Origin: QHXQ01 sp045807745
GTDB taxonomy: Bacteria > Acidobacteriota > Blastocatellia > Pyrinomonadales > Pyrinomonadaceae
NCBI GenBank assembly: GCA_045807745.1
Contig: JBJMGT010000025.1
Location: 1 to 64,000 of the forward strand
DNA length: 64,000 bases
Direction of reading: 5' to 3'
The stretch's first letter is position 1. Each line of letters begins with the position of its first letter. Below the pieces are notes generated by a model that was given only the letters and a program-made list of their open reading frames with translations, searched no databases and was not told the DNA's origin. Both the position numbers and the translations under genes were made by a program. Positions 1 to 8,705 of this stretch are shown here, piece after piece.

Positions 1-3000
1 CCCCGTGTCGTCGTTCGTGATCGTGACGATGGCCGTCGCGGGCGAGCCGAGCGTCGCCCCCATGGCATTCCCCAGCAGTGCGTTGAACGTCTCGTCGGTC
101 TCAAAGAACGACTCGTTACAGATGGTCACGTTGAACGTCTTGGGCGCGGCATCAGTGTCCGCCCAGTTGAGTGTGCCGGAGGTTGAGACGTAGTCCACGC
201 CGGGGGTGCAGCTTGCGCCGCCCGTCGCCGTGCCGTTCGACGTGCTGTAGTCAACCGCAGCCGCGCCGGAACTGCCGCCCGTGCGCGTGACGGTGATGGT
301 GGCAAGACCGCCCGCGACGTTCTCCGCGACCGAGTAGGTCGGGGCGCTGAACTGCACTGTGCCGGGATTGGCGATGAGCGCGCCCGGCTCGGCCGCCGTC
401 CAGTCGGCCGTAAAGGCCGCTTGCGCGGGCGCGAGGGCGCGGTGATTGACCGTGTCTATGGACGAGCCGGCCGGGCTGGTGAACGTGCCGGTGTACTTGA
501 CCACCTGATAGGCGGACTCCGTGCCGACCACGTCGGCGACAAGATACTGAAGCGTCAGATCAGCGGTGACGCCGGCCGGGGCGGTCAGCGTCCAGTAGCG
601 TTGCAGCGCGTTCGCGCCGGGGATGTTCGGCTGCTTGCCCTGTATGGCCTTAACGGTCACGTCGGCGGGCGTGCCGGCTGTGACGTTGATGGTCGCGGGC
701 GAGAAGCCGTTGGCCGTGCCGACCTCGAAGACCTTCGAGGCCGAAGCCGCGAAGTTCTTGCGGAAGTTGCCGTCCACATAGCCGTTCGTGCGCGTCACTG
801 TGGCCGTGCCGGAAGTAAGCGCCAGCGTGTTCGCGCCGGTAATGATTCGACCGTTGGTCATGGTCAGCGCCGCGGCCGTGCTGCTGAGCGTAAGGTCGCC
901 GCCGGCGATGGTTAAGTTGTTCGGATTATCAACCGTCATGCTGGTCAGCACGCGCGTTGGGTTGACTTCGACGCCGGTTGTGCGCGGCGCAGTCTCGAAC
1001 GCGTAGATGATGATCTCGCCGCCGCTGCCCTGCATGTGATTGGGGCTAACGTCGAACGAGCCGCCGGCCGTCGTCAGCCCCGTCGAGCCGATCTGGACGA
1101 CGGTCGTGGATGTGCCGCCGTTGCCGAGCGTGATCTGGTTGCTGTTGACGAACCCGCCCTGGAACAGGTTGACGCGGTTGCAGACGATGGGCGAGTTGAG
1201 CGTCACGAGCGAGGTGCTGTTGGCGCTGATGCCGACGCCGGCAAAGGGCGTGGCGGCCGTGCCGAACGTGCCGCCGGTGTAGGTCATCGGCCCGTTGCCC
1301 GCGAAGTCGAAGCGCGGGCTGCCGGTGGCGGCCGATGTGATCGTGCCGTTGTTCGTGACGGTTGTGCCGCGCATGAACAACGGGAAGGTAGAACTAGCGT
1401 TGGTGGTCACGATCATCGTCATGGTGGCGTTGATCGTGAGATTGGGGGTCGTGCCCTGCACGTGATAAGTGGTCGCGGCAGGTGCGCCGGTCGCGCCGAC
1501 GACGAGCAGACCGCCGGTCACGTTCGTCGTGTTGGCCAGCACGTCGTAGTCCACCTGCGTCGCGCCCGTGTTGCGATTGATGATGTTGATCGTGCCGGCG
1601 CTCATCGTAAACGACGAACTGGTGTTGAAAATCTCGAACGAGCCGAAGAGCGAGCGCGAGTTGCCGACGGTGGCGACGTTGACCGTGCCGGCCGTCTGCG
1701 TGTAGCTGACGGCCGATTGCGGATCAAGCCGCCCGGAAGCATTGACCGTGCCGCCTTCAATGATGAAGACCGCGCCCGTGCCGCCGCCCATCTCATCGCC
1801 CGCGCCGACGCCGATGTTGTACGTGCCCTGCGAGACGCGGAAGAGACCGAGGTTCGTGGTGGTCGTGCTCGACACCGTGCCGGCGACGACGAAGTTCGGA
1901 TTGTTGAGCCAGATGCCGCAAGTGGCCGGGATGGTGTAGATCGCGGTCGTGAAGACGCGATTCGTCACCGCGAACGTGCCGGAAATCTTGAACGTGCCAT
2001 TCGTCAGCGTCAGGAAGCCGGCCACGTCCGTCGCCACGCCGCGCACCGTGAAGTTGGACGGGTTCAGTTCGAGCACGTTGGCGTTGGACGTACCCTTGTT
2101 GATGGTGATGGCGCGAATATCTGTGGTCGCGCCCGTACCGCCGAAAGTGTTACCGGCTGCCCCCGTAAAGGTGATGCCCGCAGCGGCCGTGTCCGCGTTG
2201 GTGCTGAAGTCGAGCACGCCGTTGTTGGTCAGATTGCCGCCGACTGAAAGCACGTGCGTAGTCACCGTGCCGGACAGTGCGGACTGAAGCGTGCCGTTCG
2301 TGGCGACGGCCACGTTCGTGCCGACGGTGAGCGTGCGCGCGGTGACCGATTCGTATTGCAGGATGGCGGGCGTGCCGCCCGTGCCGACGGTGACGCTGAG
2401 GGCGACGGCCGCCGTGTCAATCGTTACGGTCGCGCCGTCCACGATGGTCACATTGTCGCCCGATGAAGGCACGACGCCGCCGACCCATGTGGCCGCCGCG
2501 CTCCAGTTGCCGCCCGCGGCCGTGGACGAGATGTTGCCGGCCGGGGCCGTCGTCGTGTTGCCGCTGGCCGGGTTGCTGAGCGCGCCTTCCGTGACGGCGC
2601 GCACCCGATAGAAGTATTGCGTGCTCGGCGACAGACCGCTGTCGGCAAACGAGGTCGCGTTGGCGGCCGTCTGCGCGATGAAGGGGAAGTTCAGGCCGTC
2701 GGTCGAGCGATAGATGACGAAGCCGACTTCGTTCGAGGAGTTATCCGTCCAGTTGACCGTCGTGCCGGTGGCGGTCGTGCCGGTGAAGTTCACCGACGTT
2801 GGATCGGCCGGCGTCTGCGGCGTGAAGAGGTAAGCAGTGCCGGCCGCGATGGCGTTGGTCTGCGTGTTGTTGGCCGTCGTGTAAGAGACCGTGTTGGTGG
2901 TGGAGGTGACGCTGGCGAAGTTCGTAGCCGCGCCCGATTGGAGACCAATCGAGTAGCCGCCGTTGGCGCTGTTGGTCGCGATGCCGTTGCCATAGACGAA

Positions 3001-3726
3001 CTCGATGATGCCGCTCGTCTCGAAGAGCCACATCTGGAACGTGCCCGCGCCCGCATTGCCCGCCGCGACGCGCGGAATCTGTTCGTTCAGCCATTCGACG
3101 ACGAGCTTGCGGTTCGGCCCGCTGCCGACCACTTTGAAATGCACCTTGCCGTTCGTGCCCGTCCACAGGTCGTCGTAATAGGGCGCGATCTTCGGCGCGT
3201 TCGTCGTCGAGTTGAACGCAGTTGAGTTGTCGAAGGAGGTCGAGACGGCCGTGCCGCCCAAGCGACACAGGCCGTTGGCGTTGACGGAGAACTGCGTGAA
3301 GCGCACGCCGTCGTACCAGAAGTCGAAGCCGAGATTCGTGACCCCGGAGGCGGTGTCGTCGAGGTTGGCGGCGACCAGTTGCGTCGTGCCGCTCGACATA
3401 TCTTCGAGCGCCACACCCGCCGCACTGGTGAAGGGATAGCTCGTCGCCGTGACGAGGTCGGGCAGCGGCGCATCAACAATGTCGGTTTCTACGTCAATAC
3501 TGGCCGCGTCCTTTACGTCCGCGCTCTCTTTCTTCAAGGGCACGTCTTTTTCACTCACACCGCTCGCCACAGCTTGCACAGGCGTTGGCTCGTCTTTCGT
3601 CTGCGCGCGGGCTGACGTATGCGGCCACAGGGCGGTCGCATAGAGGAGGAGGAGAGCGCAGAGCGCGACGACGGCGCACAGCCGCACACTGAACCGGGTC
3701 ATGGATAGGTTCACGCTGGTCTTCAT
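1..3726 (-). CDS. Very large secreted repeat protein with FN3-like and Calx-beta-like domains (partial, C-terminus beyond window)
   Basis: An open frame runs on the minus strand from ATG at 3726 to the left edge with no stop, giving at least 1242 residues. The start has a GGAG ribosome site 9 bases upstream, and the N-terminus is a signal peptide (hydrophobic stretch about residues 13-32, then a small-residue cleavage region near ARAQ). Next come a beta-rich domain with YDDLW and WLNEQ motifs, a fibronectin-III-like domain (about residues 300-385, with YFYRVRAV), and a long Thr/Asn/Gly-rich part with weak repeats such as TVTNNGTIT and LTLTNGTF, typical of beta-helix adhesins. Near the edge is a Calx-beta-like segment (YSVAENVAGG, then ATVDYxTxNGTA-like and IVTITNDD). 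It is probably exported or cell-surface. Substrate and anchor cannot be seen because the C-terminus is missing. The long plus-strand frames over it are antisense shadows. Confidence 0.85.
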   Translation of the reverse strand, partial: MKTSVNLSMTRFSVRLCAVVALCALLLLYATALWPHTSARAQTKDEPTPVQAVASGVSEKDVPLKKESADVKDAASIDVETDIVDAPLPDLVTATSYPFTSAAGVALEDMSSGTTQLVAANLDDTASGVTNLGFDFWYDGVRFTQFSVNANGLCRLGGTAVSTSFDNSTAFNSTTNAPKIAPYYDDLWTGTNGKVHFKVVGSGPNRKLVVEWLNEQIPRVAAGNAGAGTFQMWLFETSGIIEFVYGNGIATNSANGGYSIGLQSGAATNFASVTSTTNTVSYTTANNTQTNAIAAGTAYLFTPQTPADPTSVNFTGTTATGTTVNWTDNSSNEVGFVIYRSTDGLNFPFIAQTAANATSFADSGLSPSTQYFYRVRAVTEGALSNPASGNTTTAPAGNISSTAAGGNWSAAATWVGGVVPSSGDNVTIVDGATVTIDTAAVALSVTVGTGGTPAILQYESVTARTLTVGTNVAVATNGTLQSALSGTVTTHVLSVGGNLTNNGVLDFSTNADTAAAGITFTGAAGNTFGGTGATTDIRAITINKGTSNANVLELNPSNFTVRGVATDVAGFLTLTNGTFKISGTFAVTNRVFTTAIYTIPATCGIWLNNPNFVVAGTVSSTTTTNLGLFRVSQGTYNIGVGAGDEMGGGTGAVFIIEGGTVNASGRLDPQSAVSYTQTAGTVNVATVGNSRSLFGSFEIFNTSSSFTMSAGTINIINRNTGATQVDYDVLANTTNVTGGLLVVGATGAPAATTYHVQGTTPNLTINATMTMIVTTNASSTFPLFMRGTTVTNNGTITSAATGSPRFDFAGNGPMTYTGGTFGTAATPFAGVGISANSTSLVTLNSPIVCNRVNLFQGGFVNSNQITLGNGGTSTTVVQIGSTGLTTAGGSFDVSPNHMQGSGGEIIIYAFETAPRTTGVEVNPTRVLTSMTVDNPNNLTIAGGDLTLSSTAAALTMTNGRIITGANTLALTSGTATVTRTNGYVDGNFRKNFAASASKVFEVGTANGFSPATINVTAGTPADVTVKAIQGKQPNIPGANALQRYWTLTAPAGVTADLTLQYLVADVVGTESAYQVVKYTGTFTSPAGSSIDTVNHRALAPAQAAFTADWTAAEPGALIANPGTVQFSAPTYSVAENVAGGLATITVTRTGGSSGAAAVDYSTSNGTATGGASCTPGVDYVSTSGTLNWADTDAAPKTFNVTICNESFFETDETFNALLGNAMGATLGSPATAIVTITNDDTG

Positions 3727-4018
3727 AGGGGAAATCTCCGTTAGCTTTTAGTTGAAGAAGATGGCACGACAGGCGTAGCGGCACGGCGGCCGGAACTTAC
3801 TTCCTGCTTACCCTTGTACCCAAGCTTGATCGTGTTAAGGTCTCGCCGATGGAAGACAGGAGCGAATATCGGCAGAGAACAGAAGTGTGTAACTCGCGAG
3901 GGCAGAGTAGTTGGCACACGGGCCGAATGTCAAGTTATTGTCTACGGGCCGAAAGCGCCTGTGCTGCGCCCCACGAGGCAAGAGTTATCTCGCACCTTCT
4001 GTCCGCTTCTAAGTTAAA

Positions 4019-5788
4019 ATGGCGGCCGTGCAAGATTGCCGCTTACACGACGGTTCGACGGTCGTCATCATCGGCGGCGGCCCCGCCGGTGCGGCCTGCG
4101 CCATCCGCCTGCTGCGCGGCGCGGACGAGCGCGGGCTTCGTTTGCGCGTGCTCGTCTTCGAGGGCAAAGATTTCAACGTCCATGCGAACCAGTGTGTTGG
4201 CGTACTCTCGCCGCCGATTGAGGAAGTGCTCGCGCAGGATTTAGACGTGCACCTGCCGCCCACTCTGATCAAGCGTCAGATTTTCGGTTATCGCCTGCAC
4301 GGCACACGCGAAAACCTCTTGCTCACAGGGCACGGCGCAACTGCCGCCACGCCCGGCAAGGGCCAAGCAACTTACGCCGTCGAGCGCGCGCACTTCGACC
4401 GCTTCATGCTCGACCATGCGCGCGAACTTGGCGCGCAGGTCGTCGAGTCGCGTGTCACGGGCGTCGAGTTCGTGCGCGAGGGCGTGCTTGACGAGGTGCG
4501 TGTTTATAGTGAGTCGGAGTACGTGCGCGCGGACGTGGTCGTCGGCGCGTTCGGGTTGGACGAAGCGTTGCTGTCAGTCTTTGAAGAGGTGACGAACCGC
4601 GATTACGGGCGCGGCTTTCAACGCCCCGCGAAGTGGTTGAAGAGTTATCTAACGACGCTCACTGCGCCCGCGCGCTTTCAGACCGAGAAACTCGGGCACA
4701 TCGTCCACGCCTTCCTGCTCCCGCGCGCCTGCCCGCGCATAGAGTTCGGCGCGGTCACACCCAAAGGCGATCACATTCTGGTCAACATCGCGGGCGAGCG
4801 TGTGACCTCCACAGACCTCGATGATTTTCTGCAACTGCCCGCCGTGCAAAAACTGCTGCCCGCCTTCGACTCTACTGCGATCAACTACTACGAAGGGCGT
4901 TTCCCTTCAGCGCCGGCGCGGGCCGCGTTTGGTCATCGCTACGCGCTCGTCGGCGACGCCACGGGCTGGCTGCGCCCCTTCAAAGGCAAGGGCATCAACA
5001 CCGCGATCATCACGGGCCTGCGCGCCGCCGATGCGATGCTCGCACATGGCGTCTCGCGCAAAGCATTTGTTAACTATCGGCGCGCGTGCAACGATCTACT
5101 AGGCGATCACTTCTACGGCGTGCTCGTGCGCCGCTTGATGCTCCTCGGCGCGCGCTTCATGCTCGATCCGTTGATCGACATCGGCAAGACCGACCCCGTC
5201 ATGTACGACGCGCTCTTCGATGGCGTCTCCGGGCACGACTCATATCGCCACATCATCAGTCGTTCGCTCAAACCGCAACTGGTGCGCAAGGTCGCCATGC
5301 GCTTGCTGCGCGGGCGGCGCGCGCACAGGGCATACAGGATCAGACGTATGAAAGAGATCTCGGTGCGCAAGATGACGGTGCGCGACATCGATCAGGTGTT
5401 GCGCCTCGACGAGAAGATCACAGGCCAGCCGCACGCCGCCTACTACGAGTCGAAGTGCGAGGCTTACATCAAACGCGCGCCCGACACGTGCCTCGTCGCC
5501 GAGCATCGCGGGCACGTCATCGGGTTTGTGTTGGGCGACGTGCGCGGCTGGGAGTTCGCGTCGCAACTGGCGGGCTGGCTCGAAGTCATCGGCATCGACC
5601 CGGCTTATCAACGGCGCGGCGTCAGCCGGCAACTGTTGGAAGAACTGTTCGCCGCCTTCCGCCGCGCCGGCGTCACAGTCGTCAACGCGATGGTCAACTG
5701 GAACGACGGCGCTCTGATCGACTACTTTCAAGCGCAAGGTTTCGAGCGCGGCGAGTACGTCAATCTCGTCCGCAATCTTGAAGCTTGA
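4019..5788 (+). CDS. FAD-dependent geranylgeranyl-reductase-family oxidoreductase fused to a GNAT acetyltransferase
   Basis: The 589-residue protein opens with a Rossmann dinucleotide-binding motif VVIIGGGPAGAA at residues 15-26. Later it has the GGR/PHBH-type FAD motif ALVGDATGWLRPFKGKGINTA (about residues 309-328). Residues 1-440 look like a geranylgeranyl-reductase-type flavoprotein, a family that reduces isoprenoid double bonds or hydroxylates aromatics. From M444 to the end is a complete GNAT N-acetyltransferase domain: VRDIDQVLRLDE, LEVIGIDPAYQRRGVSRQLLEEL with the acetyl-CoA loop QRRGVS, then GFERGEYVNLVRNL. No stop or start signal separates the two parts, so this is a fusion. Substrates cannot be predicted. 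No Shine-Dalgarno site is seen at the ATG. It stands alone, divergent from the large secreted protein gene. Confidence 0.85.
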   Translation: MAAVQDCRLHDGSTVVIIGGGPAGAACAIRLLRGADERGLRLRVLVFEGKDFNVHANQCVGVLSPPIEEVLAQDLDVHLPPTLIKRQIFGYRLHGTRENLLLTGHGATAATPGKGQATYAVERAHFDRFMLDHARELGAQVVESRVTGVEFVREGVLDEVRVYSESEYVRADVVVGAFGLDEALLSVFEEVTNRDYGRGFQRPAKWLKSYLTTLTAPARFQTEKLGHIVHAFLLPRACPRIEFGAVTPKGDHILVNIAGERVTSTDLDDFLQLPAVQKLLPAFDSTAINYYEGRFPSAPARAAFGHRYALVGDATGWLRPFKGKGINTAIITGLRAADAMLAHGVSRKAFVNYRRACNDLLGDHFYGVLVRRLMLLGARFMLDPLIDIGKTDPVMYDALFDGVSGHDSYRHIISRSLKPQLVRKVAMRLLRGRRAHRAYRIRRMKEISVRKMTVRDIDQVLRLDEKITGQPHAAYYESKCEAYIKRAPDTCLVAEHRGHVIGFVLGDVRGWEFASQLAGWLEVIGIDPAYQRRGVSRQLLEELFAAFRRAGVTVVNAMVNWNDGALIDYFQAQGFERGEYVNLVRNLEA

Positions 5789-6072
5789 GACCGTATAACT
5801 GACTCATGCGCTTCGCACCATTTCTCCTGTGGGGTCTCGCGGCCGCGCCCGGCCGTTGTCCAGTTGGGTCTGTTGGCGCTCGCACTCATGCTGTCGCTGC
5901 GGGCATGAATCTAACACTCCTCCTTGACAGTCTTTCTACAGACCGAGTAAAAGACCGGCGCGGCGCTCTCACGGCGTGCGCCGCGCTCTAGCGCAACCCG
6001 GCGCGCATGCCCATATCTTTTTGGCCGCGCCGCGAATCTGAACAACCAATTCTGCCCTACAGGAGGACACTC
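5789..6072. other. Intergenic region, 284 bp
   Basis: Only a spurious 61-codon frame is present. The ribosome site AGGAGG of the lysozyme gene is at 6061-6066. No repeat or clear promoter was recognised. Confidence 0.5.
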
Positions 6073-6576
6073 ATGCGAGACATCAATCAAGCCGGCCTTG
6101 ACCTCATCAAGCGTTTTGAAGGCATCCCCGACGGCGACCCTTCGACCGCAAACCTCGATCCGTACATCGATCCGATTGGCATCTGGACCATCGGCTGGGG
6201 GCACGCCATTCGCGCCGGCAACGACTTCCTGCGCGGTGCGGCCAATCGCGCCCGCGCACGCGCCCTCTACCCCGGTGGCATCACGATGGAGCAGGCCGAG
6301 AAACTGCTGCACGGCGATGTGCTCGACAAGTGCCGCGACGTGGAATCGATGATCAAAGTGCCGGTAACTGACAATCAGTACGCGGCGCTCGTCAGCTTTG
6401 CGTTCAATCTGGGGCCAGCCAACTTGAAGCAGTCCACTCTGCTGCGCTTAGTCAACCAAGGCAACTTCGCCGCCGCTGCGAACGAGTTCGGCAAATGGAA
6501 TAAAGCAGCCGGCAAGATACTTAAAGGTCTGACGCTCCGCCGCGAAGCTGAAGCAACTCTGTTTCGCACATCCTGA
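6073..6576 (+). CDS. T4-type lysozyme / muramidase (glycoside hydrolase family 24)
   Basis: This 167-residue protein would hydrolyse the MurNAc-GlcNAc beta-1,4 bond of peptidoglycan. The start is ATG 6073, with a perfect AGGAGG six bases upstream; a longer in-frame start at 6007 has no such site. The family layout is visible: catalytic Glu16 in LIKRFEG, the downstream Asp33 in YIDPIGIWTIGWGH, then a helical domain with QYAALVSFAFNLGPANLKQSTLL and the terminal RREAEATLF typical of phage endolysins. No signal peptide or membrane anchor is seen, as in phage lysozymes that depend on a holin. No holin or other phage gene is next to it, so it is either a domesticated phage gene or a stand-alone bacterial homologue. 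Confidence 0.9.
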   Translation: MRDINQAGLDLIKRFEGIPDGDPSTANLDPYIDPIGIWTIGWGHAIRAGNDFLRGAANRARARALYPGGITMEQAEKLLHGDVLDKCRDVESMIKVPVTDNQYAALVSFAFNLGPANLKQSTLLRLVNQGNFAAAANEFGKWNKAAGKILKGLTLRREAEATLFRTS

Positions 6577-6682
6577 GCGGCCGGGCGACACAGCTCCGGC
6601 GCGCGGGCGATGGACATGCGCGCCAGCGTTGTGCCACAATCCCGTGCCATCCAAGCACAATTTAATTTCGAGAGGGACGTTT

Positions 6683-6964
6683 ATGGCAGAGAACGAGAGC
6701 GCGCTGACTGAAGGCGCGAACACGCCGACCGAGACTGCGACGACGGGCGGCGAGGCCGCGGCGACTGCGCCTGCGCCGGAGGCCGCTGCACCAGAGGCCG
6801 CCGCACCGACTGAAGACATCACCTATCACGCCGTCGAGAAGGACGGACAGGTCACCGCCATCTGGGAGATGCAAGGGCGCAAACACCTGCGCACCATCGA
6901 TCCGCGCTCCCGCCAAGGCCAAGACATCCTGCGCCTCTACACCGCAGAGCACGAACAACAGTGA
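6683..6964 (+). CDS. Small hypothetical protein, Ala/Thr/Glu-rich N-terminus
   Basis: This 93-residue protein is not a family I recognise. The start at 6683 is preceded by GAGAGGGA (6670-6677). The first 45 residues are a low-complexity Ala/Pro/Glu/Thr segment with an APEAAAPEAAAP repeat. The last 45 form a compact domain (ITYHAVEKDGQVTAIWEMQGRKHLRTIDPRSRQGQDILRLY, split here only by reading) with no catalytic motif. A palindromic heptamer repeat begins four bases after its stop codon. The coding bias and ribosome site support a real gene. Confidence 0.7.
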   Translation: MAENESALTEGANTPTETATTGGEAAATAPAPEAAAPEAAAPTEDITYHAVEKDGQVTAIWEMQGRKHLRTIDPRSRQGQDILRLYTAEHEQQ

Positions 6965-6967
6965 CTT

Positions 6968-7049
6968 AAAAGCGGTGACGAGTGGCGAGTGACGAGCAAA
7001 GCCAAAGCTCTTACTCGCCACTTGTCACTCGTCACTCGTCACTGCTTTT
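6968..7049. repeat. Heptamer palindrome, GTGACGA family
   Basis: The left arm starts AAAAGCGGTGACGAGTGG and the right arm ends TCACTCGTCACTGCTTTT. Both arms are tandem GTGACGA or GTGACAA units around a non-paired core. The palindrome fills the gap between two convergent genes and supplies the stop codon of the downstream minus-strand gene. The same family occurs at 13367, 28793 and 47047. Confidence 0.9.
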
Positions 7050-7974
7050 GTCCCCAGACGAACGCTTCGATATTGGCGATGAGTTGATCGGCGAGCGCCT
7101 GCATGGCCTGCTGGCTGGCCCAGGCGACGTGTGGCGTGACGATCAGGTTGGGCAGTTCGACATCGAGCAGCGGGTTGCCGTCATGCGGCGGCTCGCGACT
7201 GAGCACGTCCACACCCGCGCCCGCGATCTCGCCCGCCTGCAATGCCGCGACCAAAGCCGCTTCATCAACCAGCCCGCCGCGCCCGCAGTTAATCAACAGC
7301 GCCGACGGTTTCATCTGTTTCAATTCGGCCGCGCCGATGAGATGGCGCGTCTCTGCGTTGAGCGGCGCGTGGAGCGTCAACACGTCGCTCGCGGCGAGGA
7401 CTTCCGCTAACGGTGTGCGCCCGGCCCGCAGCGTCGCCGCACCCTTGCGCTCGGCGACGAGCACGTTCATCCCGATGGCCGCAGCGAGGCATGCAACCGC
7501 TTGCCCCAACGTACCGTAGCCGACGACGCCGAGCGTCGTCCCGTGCAGATCATTGATCGAGCGCGTGTGCAGACAGAACTGCGGCGCATGTGCCCACGCG
7601 CCCGTGCGCATGTCCGCCCGAAAGCCTAAGAGGTTGCGCCGCAGCGCAAGCAGCAACATCAATACGTGCTCCGGCAGCGTCGTCACGGCGTAGCCGCGCA
7701 CGTTCACGACCGCGATGTTGCGCCGGCGACACTCGGCCAGATCGATATTGTCCGTGCCCGTCGCCGCCACCGCGATCAACTTCAACTCCGGCAACTCGGC
7801 CAACTCCGCCGCGCCCAACGCCAGCTTGTTCGTGACGGCGATACTCGCCCCACGCAGCCGCTCGACCACCTGCTCGGGCAATGTCGTCTCGTACTCCCGC
7901 CACTCGTGCGCGAAACGGGGCCGCCGTATCTCGGCGACCAGCGTCCCACGTTCAAGAAAAACTATGCGCTCCAT
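7039..7974 (-). CDS. D-2-hydroxyacid dehydrogenase (NAD-dependent, glycerate-dehydrogenase-like)
   Basis: The 311-residue cytoplasmic enzyme would interconvert a 2-oxoacid and a D-2-hydroxyacid with NAD(H). The family is clear. There is a catalytic-domain segment IAVAATGTDNIDLAECRRRNIAVVNVRGYA, a Rossmann motif VVGYGTLGQAVA, and the substrate-binding motif LINCGRGGLVDEAALVAAL with catalytic Arg. The Glu-His pair is in DVLSREPP and NLIVTPHVAWAS. I chose ATG 7974 because the longer frame to 8022 is encoded by the adjacent palindromic repeat. No Shine-Dalgarno site is seen. The C-terminal KQ and the TGA stop come from the repeat at 6968-7049. Glycerate or hydroxypyruvate is the likely substrate class, but specificity is not readable. 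Confidence 0.88.
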   Translation of the reverse strand: MERIVFLERGTLVAEIRRPRFAHEWREYETTLPEQVVERLRGASIAVTNKLALGAAELAELPELKLIAVAATGTDNIDLAECRRRNIAVVNVRGYAVTTLPEHVLMLLLALRRNLLGFRADMRTGAWAHAPQFCLHTRSINDLHGTTLGVVGYGTLGQAVACLAAAIGMNVLVAERKGAATLRAGRTPLAEVLAASDVLTLHAPLNAETRHLIGAAELKQMKPSALLINCGRGGLVDEAALVAALQAGEIAGAGVDVLSREPPHDGNPLLDVELPNLIVTPHVAWASQQAMQALADQLIANIEAFVWGQKQ

Positions 7975-7976
7975 AA

Positions 7977-8048
7977 AACAGATGTCAGATATCAGATGCT
8001 GGATGCTAGTTAGAACTGACATCTAGCATCTAACATCTGCCATCTTCT
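7977..8048. repeat. Heptamer palindrome, AGATGNY/CATCTAR type
   Basis: The left arm is AGATGTC, AGATATC, AGATGCT, GGATGCT. The right arm is CATCTAG, CATCTAA, CATCTGC, CATCTTC. It lies between two minus-strand genes, directly after the stop of the membrane protein gene and three bases before the start codon of the dehydrogenase gene. This unit was seen only once in the window. Confidence 0.85.
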
Positions 8049-8474
8049 TTATCCCTTCAGTAACTGTGTCTGGACGAAGCCCCAGAGGATGACGCACATG
8101 CCGCCGATCTCGCCGGCAATGAGGGCGTACATGAACCATGTCGTGATGAAGTTGCGCGCGCTGAACATGTTTTCCGTATCGTTCTTAAAGCCGTGCGTCG
8201 CGTAGCCGATGATCGTTAGCGTAAAGAAGGCGAGCGGCACGAGGGCCGCTGCGAGTTGCACTGCGGCCGAGTAAGGGCTGTATTCGAGCAGCTTGGCGAT
8301 GACGAGCGCGGCGAAGCTGTAGAGAAACGCGGCGCGGTGCGCGATGTCTATGTAGACGGGCGCGCGATGCGTGGGACTCGTCATGATGCGCCGGTACTTG
8401 ACGATCCCTAGTAGCATCCCCGTCAACAGGAAGACGCCGGCCGCCGCCAGACTAAGTTTACTTGCCAGAGTCAT
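8049..8474 (-). CDS. Small integral membrane protein, four predicted TM helices
   Basis: This 141-residue protein is of unknown function. Hydrophobic segments lie at about residues 7-26, 48-64, 71-91 and 113-134, so four transmembrane helices are likely, with short loops. The first loop carries KYRRIMTSPTHRAPVYIDIAHR, in which the His residues and Arg pair could face the cytoplasm. The start at 8474 has a GGAGG site 8 bases upstream (CGGAGGCTTAATAC), which supports translation. It is upstream of the dehydrogenase gene on the same strand, separated by a palindrome. I do not recognise a named family. Confidence 0.75.
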   Translation of the reverse strand: MTLASKLSLAAAGVFLLTGMLLGIVKYRRIMTSPTHRAPVYIDIAHRAAFLYSFAALVIAKLLEYSPYSAAVQLAAALVPLAFFTLTIIGYATHGFKNDTENMFSARNFITTWFMYALIAGEIGGMCVILWGFVQTQLLKG

Positions 8475-8705
8475 GTATTAAGCCTCCGCTAAACTTTGCG
8501 CACACGCGCTTGCGTTCATTGGGCTGCGCGCGAGTTGCCGTCGCGCATTCTATGCTTAGGATGAAGCGCGGCGTCAAACTTTGGCCGACGCGCGGGCAAG
8601 GTGCGGGAGCGCAAGTATTACGTCTTGAGTCCCCGTGCGCCGAGGTGTTAGCATCCGCTCGCTCCACAAAGTTTCGCTGCCAGCCACTATCCAATCGAGA
8701 CGAGC

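Noticed and set aside
421..2247. Long plus-strand frames opposite the large secreted protein
   Set aside because: They read as Arg/Ala-rich translations with no family match, and lie antisense to a coherent secreted protein with a signal peptide and ribosome site.
5806..5991. A 61-codon plus-strand frame
   Set aside because: No ribosome site, no domain, odd composition.
6968..7049. Simple rho-independent terminator
   Set aside because: Arms are long and imperfect with no consistent T tract; the family also occurs in coding DNA. It may still stop transcription secondarily.
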